Shown in pieces: positions 7,911-15,045 of a DNA stretch of 23,781 nucleotides. A program made the position numbers and the translations under genes. Source of the stretch: Clostridiales bacterium (lineage in GTDB: Bacteria > Bacillota > Clostridia > Christensenellales > Aristaeellaceae); contig SFFC01000073.1 of the NCBI GenBank assembly GCA_004556985.1, positions 1-23,781 on the forward strand. Reading direction: 5' to 3'. Below the pieces are notes generated by a model, which was given only the letters and a program-made list of their open reading frames with translations, was not told the DNA's origin and ran no database searches. Every line of letters begins with the position of its first letter. Position 1 is the first letter of the stretch.

Positions 7911-9020
7911 ATGAAAAAGGGAATTGTTGCGATGCTTGTGATGCTGGCGCTGCTGGGCGTCTGCGCCGGCGCGTGCGCCGCGGGCGTCACGCTGCGCGTG
8001 TTCACGCCGTTTGCGGACGTGGACTTCGCCGCGCAGAGCTACATGGACATGGTCACGGCCTGGGAGGCGGAGACGGGCAATCTCGTCGAGGACTATTCCG
8101 GGCTTCAGGACGAGAGCTGGATCGACCAGATGAGCCGGATGGTCGCCTCGGGCGAGGCGGACGTGGCCGTCGTGCCGGTCGGCTCCCCGCTGACCGGGGC
8201 GCAGGTGCTCACGGCGCAGGAGCTCACGCAGGCGCTCGGCGGGACGTCCGCGCGGACGTTTGCCTCGATGCGCGAGAAGGACGGCAGCGTGCTGCTGATT
8301 CCGCTGCGGCTGAACTGGGAGGCGCTCTACGTCAACACGGACGTGCTGGCGAAGTACGGCCTGAACGTCCCCACGACGTATGACGAGCTGATCACGGCCT
8401 GCGCCGTGCTCTCGCAAAACGGCGTCGTCGCGATCTCCAACGCCCTGTGCGAATGGGCCGAGATCACGCTCGACTGCATGGCGCTGGCGGGCGCGCCGGA
8501 GGCGGAATACGGCTTGCAGACCTCGCTGGAGGGCGCGCAGGAGATTCTCACGGCGCTGACGCAGGTGGGCGCGTTCGGCGCGGACGCCTGGAACGTCACA
8601 GACGCGGAAGCGGAGAGGCGCTTCCTCGACGGCGAGGCGGCGATGCGCATCGACGCGGACTGGCTCGCCGAGAGCGTCGCGCAGGCGCGATGGGACAGCG
8701 TGGTCGTGATGAACGTGCCCGCGCCGGACGGGCAGGCGCGCACGCTCGCCGTGGGCACGCCCTGCTTCGGCCTGACGATCACCCGCGCCTGCTGGGAGGA
8801 CGACGCGCGCTGCGAGGCGGCGCTCTCACTGGTGAGCGCACTGCTGCGGGAGGAGAACGCGGCCAGTCTCGCCGCCGCCCCCTCGGGCAAGCTGGGCGAG
8901 AGCATCGCCGCGCTGACGCTCGGCGCGAGCGACTGCACCGGCGTGCTCTACGACCTGAACGCGCAGACGTTTGAAGCCTGGTCGGAGAGCGTGATCGCGG
9001 GGCTGATGAGCCTGCAATAA
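7911..9020 (+). CDS. ABC-transporter-type extracellular solute-binding protein, orphan
   Basis: The 369-residue product has a signal peptide (MKK, a hydrophobic core, then ACAAG). A weak lipobox-like AGAC is present, so it could be a lipoprotein. The mature part reads as a family 1 (maltose-binding-like) solute-binding protein: an early YMDMVTAWEAETG segment, LLIPLRLNWEALYVNTDVL, then YGLNVPTTYDEL, and FLDGEAAMRIDADW, all characteristic positions in sugar-binding members. The start follows GAGGAG (7899-7904). The gene lies 88 nt after the PBP with no clear promoter between, so read-through is possible. No permease or ATPase gene is nearby. It is somewhat shorter than the usual 400-450 residues. 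The ligand cannot be named. Confidence 0.85.
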   Translation: MKKGIVAMLVMLALLGVCAGACAAGVTLRVFTPFADVDFAAQSYMDMVTAWEAETGNLVEDYSGLQDESWIDQMSRMVASGEADVAVVPVGSPLTGAQVLTAQELTQALGGTSARTFASMREKDGSVLLIPLRLNWEALYVNTDVLAKYGLNVPTTYDELITACAVLSQNGVVAISNALCEWAEITLDCMALAGAPEAEYGLQTSLEGAQEILTALTQVGAFGADAWNVTDAEAERRFLDGEAAMRIDADWLAESVAQARWDSVVVMNVPAPDGQARTLAVGTPCFGLTITRACWEDDARCEAALSLVSALLREENAASLAAAPSGKLGESIAALTLGASDCTGVLYDLNAQTFEAWSESVIAGLMSLQ

Positions 9021-9025
9021 CCTGA

Positions 9026-9081
9026 AGAAAAACAAAAAAACAGGCCGGGCCGCAAAACGGGGAGTCTTGCGGCCCGGCCTG
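9026..9081 (-). terminator. Strong intrinsic terminator of the minus-strand tmcAL operon
   Basis: A perfect 15-bp stem pairs positions 9041-9055 (CAGGCCGGGCCGCAA) with 9067-9081. On the minus strand it is followed by a T-rich tract (the A-rich run at 9026-9040). The plus side lacks a T tract, so it mainly ends the minus operon, although the hairpin may also protect the 3' end of the solute-binding protein transcript. Confidence 0.9.
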
Positions 9082-9095
9082 CTGCGCTGCGCGCC

Positions 9096-9869
9096 TCAGC
9101 AGAGCATAAAGAACACGGCGCAGAGCATAAAGCAAAGCAGCGCAATGCACAGGCAGCACAGGAAAACGCCCTGCGCGATGTCGCCGGACATGGGCGCGTG
9201 CGTGTCTGTGCCGTCCCCGGCGATGCCGAGGATGCTCATCAGGCGCTCGCGCGCGCCATGGCCCCGCGTGCGGAAGGGGTTGCGCCCGACCGCGCAGGCG
9301 CACAGCAGCAGCATCGCGCAGAAGACGCCCTCCGACAGGCGCAGGACGGGCGCGAGCAGACGCCGCGCGAGGGGAAGCTCGCCGCAGACGGCGCGAAGCG
9401 CGAGGAAGACCCAGCCCAGCGCGCAGCCCAGCCACAGCGGCATCCCGACGGCGCACAGCAGCAGCGGCGCGCAGGCGTCGAGGGCGAACGCGGGCCCCAG
9501 GGAGGCGCAGGCCGTGCGCACGCGGGACTCGTACTCGGGAATGTCGCTCGCGTATTTGCCGGAGTCGAGCTCCTCCTTGACGGCGGCGCACTGCGGCAGC
9601 AGCGAGAGCGCGGAAAACAGCGGCGCCATCGCCGCGGCGCAGACCGCCGGATGGATCGCGCCCAGCAGCGTCACGGCGCCGCCCAGCAGGAGCAGCATCG
9701 CACAGAGCGCCGGCGCGGCATCGGAGCGGCCGTCCCGGCGCGTGAAGAGGCGCAGCGCGAGATGATACAGGCGCAAGAGCGCCTCGCTGATCCCCTGCGC
9801 GCTTTGGGGCAGCGGAAGATACAGGCAGAAGGCCAGCGCCAGCGCGGCGGGCAGGGCGAGAATGCGCAT
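9096..9869 (-). CDS. Unrecognised multi-pass membrane protein, possibly remote CobD/CbiB-like
   Basis: The 257-residue product starts at an ATG behind GGGAGG with a 7-nt spacing. It is rich in Leu, Ala and Cys and shows about five to six hydrophobic segments (near residues 3-20, 56-90, 125-165, 175-195 and the final 25). The C-terminal helix is unusually Cys-rich. I do not recognise the family with confidence. The stretch KEELDSGKY followed by ESRVRTACASLG and a membrane segment ending in LRAV recalls the layout of CobD/CbiB (adenosylcobinamide-phosphate synthase) proteins, but key motifs are not evident and no cobalamin gene is nearby. It lies 26 nt downstream of tmcAL, so the two are probably cotranscribed. 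Confidence 0.7.
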   Translation of the reverse strand: MRILALPAALALAFCLYLPLPQSAQGISEALLRLYHLALRLFTRRDGRSDAAPALCAMLLLLGGAVTLLGAIHPAVCAAAMAPLFSALSLLPQCAAVKEELDSGKYASDIPEYESRVRTACASLGPAFALDACAPLLLCAVGMPLWLGCALGWVFLALRAVCGELPLARRLLAPVLRLSEGVFCAMLLLCACAVGRNPFRTRGHGARERLMSILGIAGDGTDTHAPMSGDIAQGVFLCCLCIALLCFMLCAVFFMLC

Positions 9870-9895
9870 GGGAATGCCTCCCTTAAACAGTGGAT

Positions 9896-11080
9896 TCACA
9901 AGATCACGGGGCCGGTGATGAAGTCGCGGCAGCTCTGGCGCAGATCGGGATTCGTGCAGCCGAGGCTCCACAGATCCTGCGCGCGCAGATCATACGCAAA
10001 GAGCGGGTCGCCGCGCAGGCGCGCGGCCCGGGTTTGAAGCGGCAGCGCGCCGCTTTTTTTGATGGCGGAAAGCAGCGGCCGGGCACTATGGCGCAGGCCG
10101 AGCACGCGCGCATAGGTGGGCGCGGGATGCAAAAGGGCAAAGTCCTTCGTCAGGCCCAGCAGCACGCTCAAGCAGGCGCGGGACAGGCGCGCATAGGTGT
10201 AGCGCTTGCTCTTGACGGCAAGGATCAGCGCGTCGCGGGAGGAGGCGGTCTGCGCGGCGGACAAAAACGCGTTTTGCAGCCCCTCGTCCATCCCGCGGAT
10301 GGACGTAAGCGCCTGCGCGTCCGTCGTGCGCAGGGCGTAGAGCAGCGCCTGCGTCAGCGCCTCCTCCTCATGGACGAAGCCCGACGTCTCCGCCCGCTCA
10401 AAGCCCTCCGGGAAGGGCAGGGCCTCCATCGCCGCGCGCAGCTCGCCCCGCGCGCAGGCGGCGCGCACGGCCGAGGCGCTTGAAAGCGGCCCGAGCGTTT
10501 CGTCGTGATAGCCTGCGCCCTCGCGAGCGATGGGCACGGCGCAGACGCCCTGCGGCAGCGCGCGCAGGTATTCAAGCGCCAGCGCGGCGTTGGGCCGGGC
10601 GATGGCGTCGGCAAGCTCCGGTTCCCCGAGCGCGGCCCCGGCGGCCTCCGCCTGCGCGCGCGGATAGGAGAGGCCCCGGTCAAGCCCCTCGCGCAGCGCC
10701 TTGCGGAAGGCCGGGGGCTCCTCGCGCAGCACGCCGGCGGCCCGCTTCAGCAGCGGCAGGGCCTCCGCCTCGCAGCCAAAGGACAGATGCGTCACGACGC
10801 CCAGCGAGGAAAGCAGCGCGACGCCGCCGGCGGCGAATTCCGGCGCGGGGGCGCAGGCAAAGCGCGCGGGCAGCTCGAGCACGAGATCGGCCCCGGCCAT
10901 GAGCGCCGCGCGGGCGCGCGTCCACTTGTCATAGCGGGCGAAGCGGCCGCGCTGGGTGACGGCGCCGCTCATCGCGCAGACGACAAAGTCGCCCCCGCAG
11001 GCCTCCCGCGCGCGGGCGAGGTGCAGCGCGTGGCCCCGGTGAAACGGGTTGTATTCGCAGACGACGCCCACAACGCGCAT
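9896..11080 (-). CDS. tmcAL: tRNA(Met) cytidine acetate ligase (TmcAL, YlbM-like)
   Basis: TmcAL acetylates C34 of elongator tRNA(Met) using acetate and ATP, protecting AUG decoding fidelity. The 394-residue product has the usual size. The N-terminal nucleotidyltransferase fold shows GVVCEYNPFHRGHALHL, with the HxGH adenylylation motif in HRGH. MSGAVTQRGRFARYDKWTRA and GADLVLELPARFA follow, which are signatures of this family (formerly DUF795). The ATG is preceded by GGAGGGG. It is the first gene of a two-gene minus-strand unit with the membrane protein. Its divergent neighbour is pta; free acetate made by Pta-AckA is a substrate of TmcAL, but that link may be coincidental. Confidence 0.93.
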   Translation of the reverse strand: MRVVGVVCEYNPFHRGHALHLARAREACGGDFVVCAMSGAVTQRGRFARYDKWTRARAALMAGADLVLELPARFACAPAPEFAAGGVALLSSLGVVTHLSFGCEAEALPLLKRAAGVLREEPPAFRKALREGLDRGLSYPRAQAEAAGAALGEPELADAIARPNAALALEYLRALPQGVCAVPIAREGAGYHDETLGPLSSASAVRAACARGELRAAMEALPFPEGFERAETSGFVHEEEALTQALLYALRTTDAQALTSIRGMDEGLQNAFLSAAQTASSRDALILAVKSKRYTYARLSRACLSVLLGLTKDFALLHPAPTYARVLGLRHSARPLLSAIKKSGALPLQTRAARLRGDPLFAYDLRAQDLWSLGCTNPDLRQSCRDFITGPVIL

Positions 11081-11095
11081 GAAACCCCTCCTAAA

Positions 11096-11186
11096 CCGGC
11101 ATGATGCCGGTGGCATTTCCGACGAAGTGACATAAGTCCAGTTGCTTTGTGCCCGAGACCGGAGCTTTGCAGAGGGACTTACAGAG
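11096..11186 (+). repeat. Dispersed structured repeat, family 1, copy B1
   Basis: The 91-nt element opens with the palindrome CCGGCATGATGCCGG, followed by GGCATTTCCGAC. An internal hairpin has arms TAAGTCC (11133-11139) and GGACTTA (11175-11181) enclosing GAGACCGGAGCTTTGCAGAG, and the element ends in ACAGAG. It lies directly upstream of tmcAL (minus) and upstream of the pta promoter. Confidence 0.88.
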
Positions 11187-11190
11187 TAAA

Positions 11191-11306
11191 CCGGCATGAT
11201 GCCGGTGGCATTTCCGACGAAGTGACATGGTGGCATTTCCGACGAAGTGACGTAAGTCCAGTTGCTTTGTGCCCGAGACCGGAGCTTTGCAGAGGGACTT
11301 ACAGAG
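11191..11306 (+). repeat. Family 1 repeat, copy B2, with a 25-bp internal duplication
   Basis: This is almost identical to copy B1 but lengthened by a direct duplication: 11204-11228 is repeated at 11229-11253 with one difference near the end. The internal stem and the 3' blocks are conserved. With B1 it forms a head-to-tail pair separated by 4 nt. Confidence 0.88.
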
Positions 11307-11344
11307 GAAAGAACGACGTTTGTCAATAAAATTCCCATGCCGCC

Positions 11345-11373
11345 TTTTCAAAGCAGCCAAAATGCGGTATAAT
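11345..11373 (+). promoter_or_regulatory. Promoter for pta-ackA
   Basis: TTTTCA (11345-11350, 4 of 6 matches) and a perfect TATAAT (11368-11373) are separated by 17 nt. They lie about 70 nt upstream of the pta start codon and just downstream of the repeat pair. Confidence 0.75.
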
Positions 11374-11445
11374 CATCCTGTATCGTTTTGTCTACCCAGG
11401 ACTTATCCCGTAAGTCTATTATATCACGCCAAGGAGGATTTACAA

Positions 11446-12444
11446 ATGTCTGTCATCGACAAAATCAGGGCAAAAGCGGCTGCGGACGTCAAGCACGTTG
11501 TGCTGGCGGAGGGCAGCGAACCGCGCACCGTGCAGGCGGCGGAGAAGATCGTGAAGCTGGGCCTGGCCAAGATCACGCTCGTGGGCGCGAAGGCCGAGAT
11601 CGAGGCCAAGGCGGCCGAGCTGGGCGTTGACCTGACCGGCGTGAGCATCGCCGATCCCGCGACGAGCGACAAGACGGCGGCATATGCCGAGCAGCTCTTC
11701 CACATCCGTGAGAAGAAGGGCATGACCCTGGAGAAGGCGACCGAGCTCTGCCTCAAGAACACGCTGTTCTACGGCACGATGATGCTCAAGATGGGCGACG
11801 CGGACGCGATGGTCGCGGGCGCGATCAACACCACCGGCGACGTGCTGCGCCCGGCGCTGCAGATCATCAAGGGCGCGCCCGGCATCAAGACGGTTTCCTC
11901 CTGCTTCCTGATGGAGGTGCAGGACAAGAAGTACGGCGACGACGGCGTGCTCGTCTTCGGCGACTGCGCGGTCAACATCGATCCGACCAGCGAGCAGCTC
12001 GCGGACATCGCCATCGCCTCCGCGCAGACCGGCAAGGCCCTGCTGGGCATGGAGCCGCGCGTCGCGATGCTCTCCTTCTCCACCAAGGGCAGCGCCAAGC
12101 ATGACCTCGTGGACAAGGTCTCCGCTGCCGTGAAGCTCGTGCACGAGCAGGCGCCGGAGCTCAACGTCGATGGCGAGATGCAGGCCGACGCCGCGCTGGT
12201 TTCCTCCGTCGGCGAGCTCAAGTGCCCGGGCAGCCCGGTCGCCGGCAAGGCGAACGTGCTCGTCTTCCCGGATCTGCAGGCCGGCAACATCGGCTACAAG
12301 CTCGTGCAGCGTCTGGGCGGCGCGAAGGCCGTGGGCCCGGTCATCCAGGGCCTGGCCAAGCCGGTCAACGACCTCTCCCGCGGCTGCTCGGTCGAGGACA
12401 TCGTCGATGTCGTCGCCATCGCGGCGGTCAAGGCGCAGGCGTAA
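11446..12444 (+). CDS. pta: Phosphate acetyltransferase
   Basis: Pta converts acetyl-CoA plus phosphate to acetyl phosphate and CoA, the first step of acetate fermentation in the cytoplasm. The 332-residue product matches the short, single-domain Pta of Clostridia and Bacilli. Family segments include VVLAEGSEPRTVQAAEKI near the N-terminus, NTLFYGTMMLKMGDADAMV, GAINTTGDVLRPALQII, MLSFSTKGSAKHDLV, DGEMQADAALV and NVLVFPDLQAGNIGYKLVQR. The ATG at 11446 follows AAGGAGG with good spacing; the frame is open upstream, but that part overlaps the promoter and repeat. ackA follows after 33 nt, giving the classic pta-ackA operon. Codons are strongly biased to C and G endings, as in highly expressed genes. 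Confidence 0.98.
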   Translation: MSVIDKIRAKAAADVKHVVLAEGSEPRTVQAAEKIVKLGLAKITLVGAKAEIEAKAAELGVDLTGVSIADPATSDKTAAYAEQLFHIREKKGMTLEKATELCLKNTLFYGTMMLKMGDADAMVAGAINTTGDVLRPALQIIKGAPGIKTVSSCFLMEVQDKKYGDDGVLVFGDCAVNIDPTSEQLADIAIASAQTGKALLGMEPRVAMLSFSTKGSAKHDLVDKVSAAVKLVHEQAPELNVDGEMQADAALVSSVGELKCPGSPVAGKANVLVFPDLQAGNIGYKLVQRLGGAKAVGPVIQGLAKPVNDLSRGCSVEDIVDVVAIAAVKAQA

Positions 12445-12477
12445 GCTCCCCCACAACAGAACGGAGGTAGAATTCCC

Positions 12478-13674
12478 ATGAAAATTCTGGTTATCAACGC
12501 CGGCTCCTCCTCCCTCAAGTATCAGCTCATCGACATGGACGACGAGTCCGTCAAGGCGAAGGGCCTGGTCGAGCGCATCGGCATCGAGGGCACCCACTTC
12601 AAGCAGACCGTGCCGGGCACGGACAAGGTCATCGAGTTCACCCGCAACATGGCGGCGCACACCGAGGCGATCGCCGCGGTTCTTGACGCGCTGATTGACA
12701 AGGACAACGGCGCGATCGCTTCTCTTGACGAGATCGGCGCCTGCGGCCACCGCGTGCTCCACGGCGGCGAGACGTTCTCCGCCTCCGCGCTGATCACCGA
12801 CGAGACCATGAAGGAGATCGAGGCGCTCATCCCGCTGGGCCCGCTGCATCAGCGCCCGAACATCGCGGGCATCCGCGCCTGCCAGGAGGTCATGCCGACC
12901 AAGCCGAACGTCGCCGTGTTTGACACCTCCTTCCATCAGACGATGCCGCCCAAGGCGTTCCTCTACGGCGTGCCCCGCGAGTACTACACCGACCTCAAGG
13001 TTCGCCGCTACGGCTTCCACGGCACCAGCCACCGCTTCATCGCGGGCGAGGCGCCCAAGCTGCTGGGCATGGATCCCAAGCACTGCAAGCTGATCATCTG
13101 CCACCTGGGCAACGGCTCCTCCCTGAGCGCGATCGTCGACGGCAAGGTCGTCGATACCTCCATGGGCCTCACGCCGCTTGAGGGCGTGCTGATGGGCACC
13201 CGCTCCGGCGACGTCGATCCGGCCGTCCTCGAGTACATCATGGACAACACCGGCATGGACATCCATCAGATGCTCAACACGCTCAACAAGAAGTCCGGCT
13301 TTGCGGGCATGTCCTGCTCCAGCGACATGCGCGACGTCAAGGTTGCGGCGGAGCAGGGCGACAAGCAGGCGCAGGATGCGCTGGACGTCTGGTGCTATCG
13401 TCTGCAGAAGTACATCGGCGCCTACAACGTCGCTGTCGGCGGCGCGGACGCCATCGTCTTCACGGCGGGCATCGGCGAGAACGACACCGACTCCTGCGCG
13501 AAGGTCATCGAGGGCCTCGCGTTCATGGGCGTCAAGGTCGACCCGGAGAAGAACAAGCGCGGCGTCGCGGCCGTCATCAGCACCGACGATTCGACCATCA
13601 AGGTGCTGCGCATCCCGACCAACGAGGAGCTGCTCATCGCTCGCGACACGCTGGAGATCGTCTCCAACCTGTAA
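12478..13674 (+). CDS. ackA: Acetate kinase
   Basis: AckA transfers the phosphate of acetyl phosphate to ADP, giving acetate and ATP, the energy-conserving step paired with Pta. The 398-residue product has the usual length. Visible motifs are the phosphate-binding MKILVINAGSSSLKYQL at the N-terminus, GHRVLHGGE, VFDTSFHQTMP, RRYGFHGTSHRF with the catalytic-region His and Arg, HLGNGSSL, DTSMGLTPLEGVLMGTRSGD and FTAGIGEND. The ATG follows ACGGAGGTAG. It is translated from the pta transcript. The TAA stop is followed immediately by CCGGC and then the family 1 repeat array, a pattern also seen after pgk and tpiA. Confidence 0.98.
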   Translation: MKILVINAGSSSLKYQLIDMDDESVKAKGLVERIGIEGTHFKQTVPGTDKVIEFTRNMAAHTEAIAAVLDALIDKDNGAIASLDEIGACGHRVLHGGETFSASALITDETMKEIEALIPLGPLHQRPNIAGIRACQEVMPTKPNVAVFDTSFHQTMPPKAFLYGVPREYYTDLKVRRYGFHGTSHRFIAGEAPKLLGMDPKHCKLIICHLGNGSSLSAIVDGKVVDTSMGLTPLEGVLMGTRSGDVDPAVLEYIMDNTGMDIHQMLNTLNKKSGFAGMSCSSDMRDVKVAAEQGDKQAQDALDVWCYRLQKYIGAYNVAVGGADAIVFTAGIGENDTDSCAKVIEGLAFMGVKVDPEKNKRGVAAVISTDDSTIKVLRIPTNEELLIARDTLEIVSNL

Positions 13675-13681
13675 CCGGCAC

Positions 13682-13966
13682 CGGCATGCTGCCGGCCCCG
13701 CTTCCGACATGGCCGGAAAGGTCATTCATGTTTGGCGAACGAGGCCGGAGTTCTACAGGCTTTGACAGTTGGTTTTCGGCATGCTGCCGGCCCCGCTTCC
13801 GACATGGCCGGAAAGGTCATTCATGTTTGGCGAACGAGGCCGGAGTTCTGCAGGCTTTGACAGTTGGTTTTCGGCATGCTGCCGGCCCCGCTTCCGAAAG
13901 GCTGTGATGGAAAATACAGCTCTGCGGGTGAGGCCGGCGCTTGGCGGGCTTTGAAGGCAAGTTGTG
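13682..13966 (+). repeat. Family 1 repeats in tandem: two near-identical 95-bp units and a third diverged unit
   Basis: Units start at 13682, 13777 and 13872 with CGGCATGCTGCCGG, a constant period of 95 nt. Units one and two differ by only one base that I can find (a/g in the TTCT-CAGG stretch). The third keeps the palindrome, the CTTCCGA block and the GAGGCCGG block but is otherwise diverged, with a GCTGT/ACAGC hairpin in the middle. They lie between ackA and the promoter of the DUF177 gene. Confidence 0.9.
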
Positions 13967-13983
13967 CCAAAGCAAAATACGGC

Positions 13984-14012
13984 TTGACAAGCCTGCGCAA
14001 ACTGCGTATAAT
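13984..14012 (+). promoter_or_regulatory. Consensus sigma-A promoter for the DUF177-rpmF unit
   Basis: Both hexamers are perfect, TTGACA (13984-13989) and TATAAT (14007-14012), with the ideal 17-nt spacer. The start codon of the next gene lies 28 nt beyond the -10 box, so the leader is very short. Confidence 0.92.
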
Positions 14013-14040
14013 ATGGAACGGTCAACTTTGAGGTGGAACG

Positions 14041-14562
14041 ATGAAGCTGGATATCACCCGAGGCATTCAGAAAAAGGGCGTTGAAGTGGCCTTTGATCTT
14101 CTCGAACCCTGGGGCGAGGATCACTGGAACGGCGATACGATTGTGTATGTCCGTCCCGTTTCCTTTTCCGGCACTTATATGCTCGCCGATGAGACCGTGA
14201 TCGTGCGCGGCACCGCCAGCGCACGCATTGAGTCCCCCTGCGCCCGCTGCCTGAAGCCGGCGCTGACCGACGTGACCGCCGAGCTCGACGAAGCGTTCAT
14301 CCGCGACAAGGGCGAGGAGCGGGAACCCGGGGACGACCAATACATGTATTCGGGTCATGTGCTGGAGCTGGACGAGGCTGTGCGCACCGCGCTGCTTCTG
14401 GAGCTGCCCTCGCGCATCCTCTGCAGGGAGGACTGCCGCGGGCTGTGTCCCCAGTGCGGCCAGGACCTGAACATCAACGAGTGTTCGTGCCAGAAGGATC
14501 TGACCCACAGAAATCCTTTTTCGGCATTAGCATCTTTGCTGAATGAGGATGAGGAGGTGTAA
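14041..14562 (+). CDS. yceD: DUF177 (YceD/YlbN-like) protein
   Basis: DUF177 proteins are small conserved proteins almost always encoded directly upstream of rpmF (ribosomal protein L32); plant and bacterial members are linked to 23S rRNA accumulation. The 173-residue product has the family layout: SGTYMLADE and VIVRGTASARIESPCARC in the N-terminal half (C67, C70) and a cysteine cluster near the C-terminus in LCREDCRGLCPQCGQDLN and ECSC (C128, C132, C136, C139, C148, C150), which may bind zinc. The C-terminal NPFSALASLL is also typical. It is driven by a consensus promoter, and its stop lies 3 nt before the ATG of the damaged rpmF. Confidence 0.92.
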   Translation: MKLDITRGIQKKGVEVAFDLLEPWGEDHWNGDTIVYVRPVSFSGTYMLADETVIVRGTASARIESPCARCLKPALTDVTAELDEAFIRDKGEEREPGDDQYMYSGHVLELDEAVRTALLLELPSRILCREDCRGLCPQCGQDLNINECSCQKDLTHRNPFSALASLLNEDEEV

Positions 14563-14565
14563 ACA

Positions 14566-14632
14566 ATGGCTCTTCCGCTACGATGGCAAGCAGGTCATCA
14601 ACATGGAAGCCGAGACCGCTTCCGAGAAGTAA
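14566..14632 (+). pseudogene. rpmF: rpmF (ribosomal protein L32) with its middle missing
   Basis: The ATG at 14566, 3 nt after the DUF177 gene and behind GAGGAGGTG, encodes MALP, the standard L32 N-terminus. Only 10 nt after the ATG triplet, in another frame, 14579-14632 encodes YDGKQVINMEAETASEK and a TAA stop. This is the standard L32 C-terminal sequence after its last zinc knuckle. The basic N-terminal region and both CxxC knuckles (about 40 codons) are absent and the two ends are out of frame. L32 is normally about 57-65 residues. The position after DUF177 and before a terminator confirms the identity. As written the gene cannot encode functional L32. Either it is deleted, with another copy elsewhere, or the assembly lost about 120 nt here. 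Confidence 0.85.
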
Positions 14633-14644
14633 GCACTTCGATTG

Positions 14645-14676
14645 CCCCCGGTCATGGATGTGGCCGGGGGTTTTCT
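14645..14676 (+). terminator. Intrinsic terminator after rpmF
   Basis: CCCCCGG (14645-14651) pairs with CCGGGGG (14664-14670), followed directly by TTTT. It closes the DUF177-rpmF unit. Confidence 0.9.
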
Positions 14677-14692
14677 ATGCCCCAAAACGCAC

Positions 14693-14721
14693 TTGACGCT
14701 GACCGTGTGCGGACATACAAT
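14693..14721 (+). promoter_or_regulatory. Promoter reading into a hairpin cluster and the MFS gene
   Basis: TTGACG (14693-14698) and TACAAT (14716-14721) are separated by 17 nt, each one base from consensus. The nearest coding start is more than 300 nt downstream, so the transcript would have a long, highly structured leader or could include a separate small RNA. Confidence 0.75.
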
Positions 14722-14761
14722 AGAGCGGCTGATATTATTCTCGGATAAAAACGAGTTATAA

Positions 14762-14827
14762 GCGCGAAGCGAAGAAGGGAGTCTGAGGGATAAAATCCCT
14801 CAGGCAGGTTTGGGCGGCAGCCCAACG
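14762..14827 (+). repeat. Hairpin-cluster repeat, family 2, copy a
   Basis: The leader GCGCGAAGCGAAGAAGGG is followed by the hairpin CTGAGGGAT/ATCCCTCAG (14783-14803), then GCAGG and a second hairpin TTGGGC-ggca-GCCCAA (14810-14825). Related copies lie at 14931 and 22383. A further stem, GTCAGG/CCTGAC, around a GCGAAGC loop lies at about 14860-14884. Confidence 0.75.
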
Positions 14828-14930
14828 TTTCCCCGGTGGCGAAGCCATTTCCTAAAGGTAGTCAGGGAGCGAAGCGTTACCTGACGGGGGAATTTGTTGA
14901 AGGCTCGATTTGATTTGAGAACAGTATTAG

Positions 14931-14997
14931 GCGCGAAGCGAAAAAGGGTCAAGGGGCTAAGCCCCTTGCGGGGGCTGGGGCGGCGCCCCAGGCAGGT
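14931..14997 (+). repeat. Hairpin-cluster repeat, family 2, copy b
   Basis: GCGCGAAGCGAAAAAGGG leads into the stem AAGGGGCT/AGCCCCTT (14951-14967) and the stem TGGGGC/GCCCCA (14976-14990), then GGCAGGT. It is nearly identical to 22383-22449. It lies about 50 nt upstream of the MFS gene, so it would be part of that gene's mRNA leader if the promoter at 14693 is used. Confidence 0.85.
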
Positions 14998-15045
14998 CTT
15001 GGGTCATTCTCCGTGCGGGCACACAGACAGGGAGGGAAAAAACAC

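Noticed and set aside
13682..13966. Possible CRISPR array because of regularly spaced repeats
   Set aside because: The whole 95-nt unit is repeated without unique spacers, and no cas genes are nearby. It is a tandem repeat of the family 1 element.
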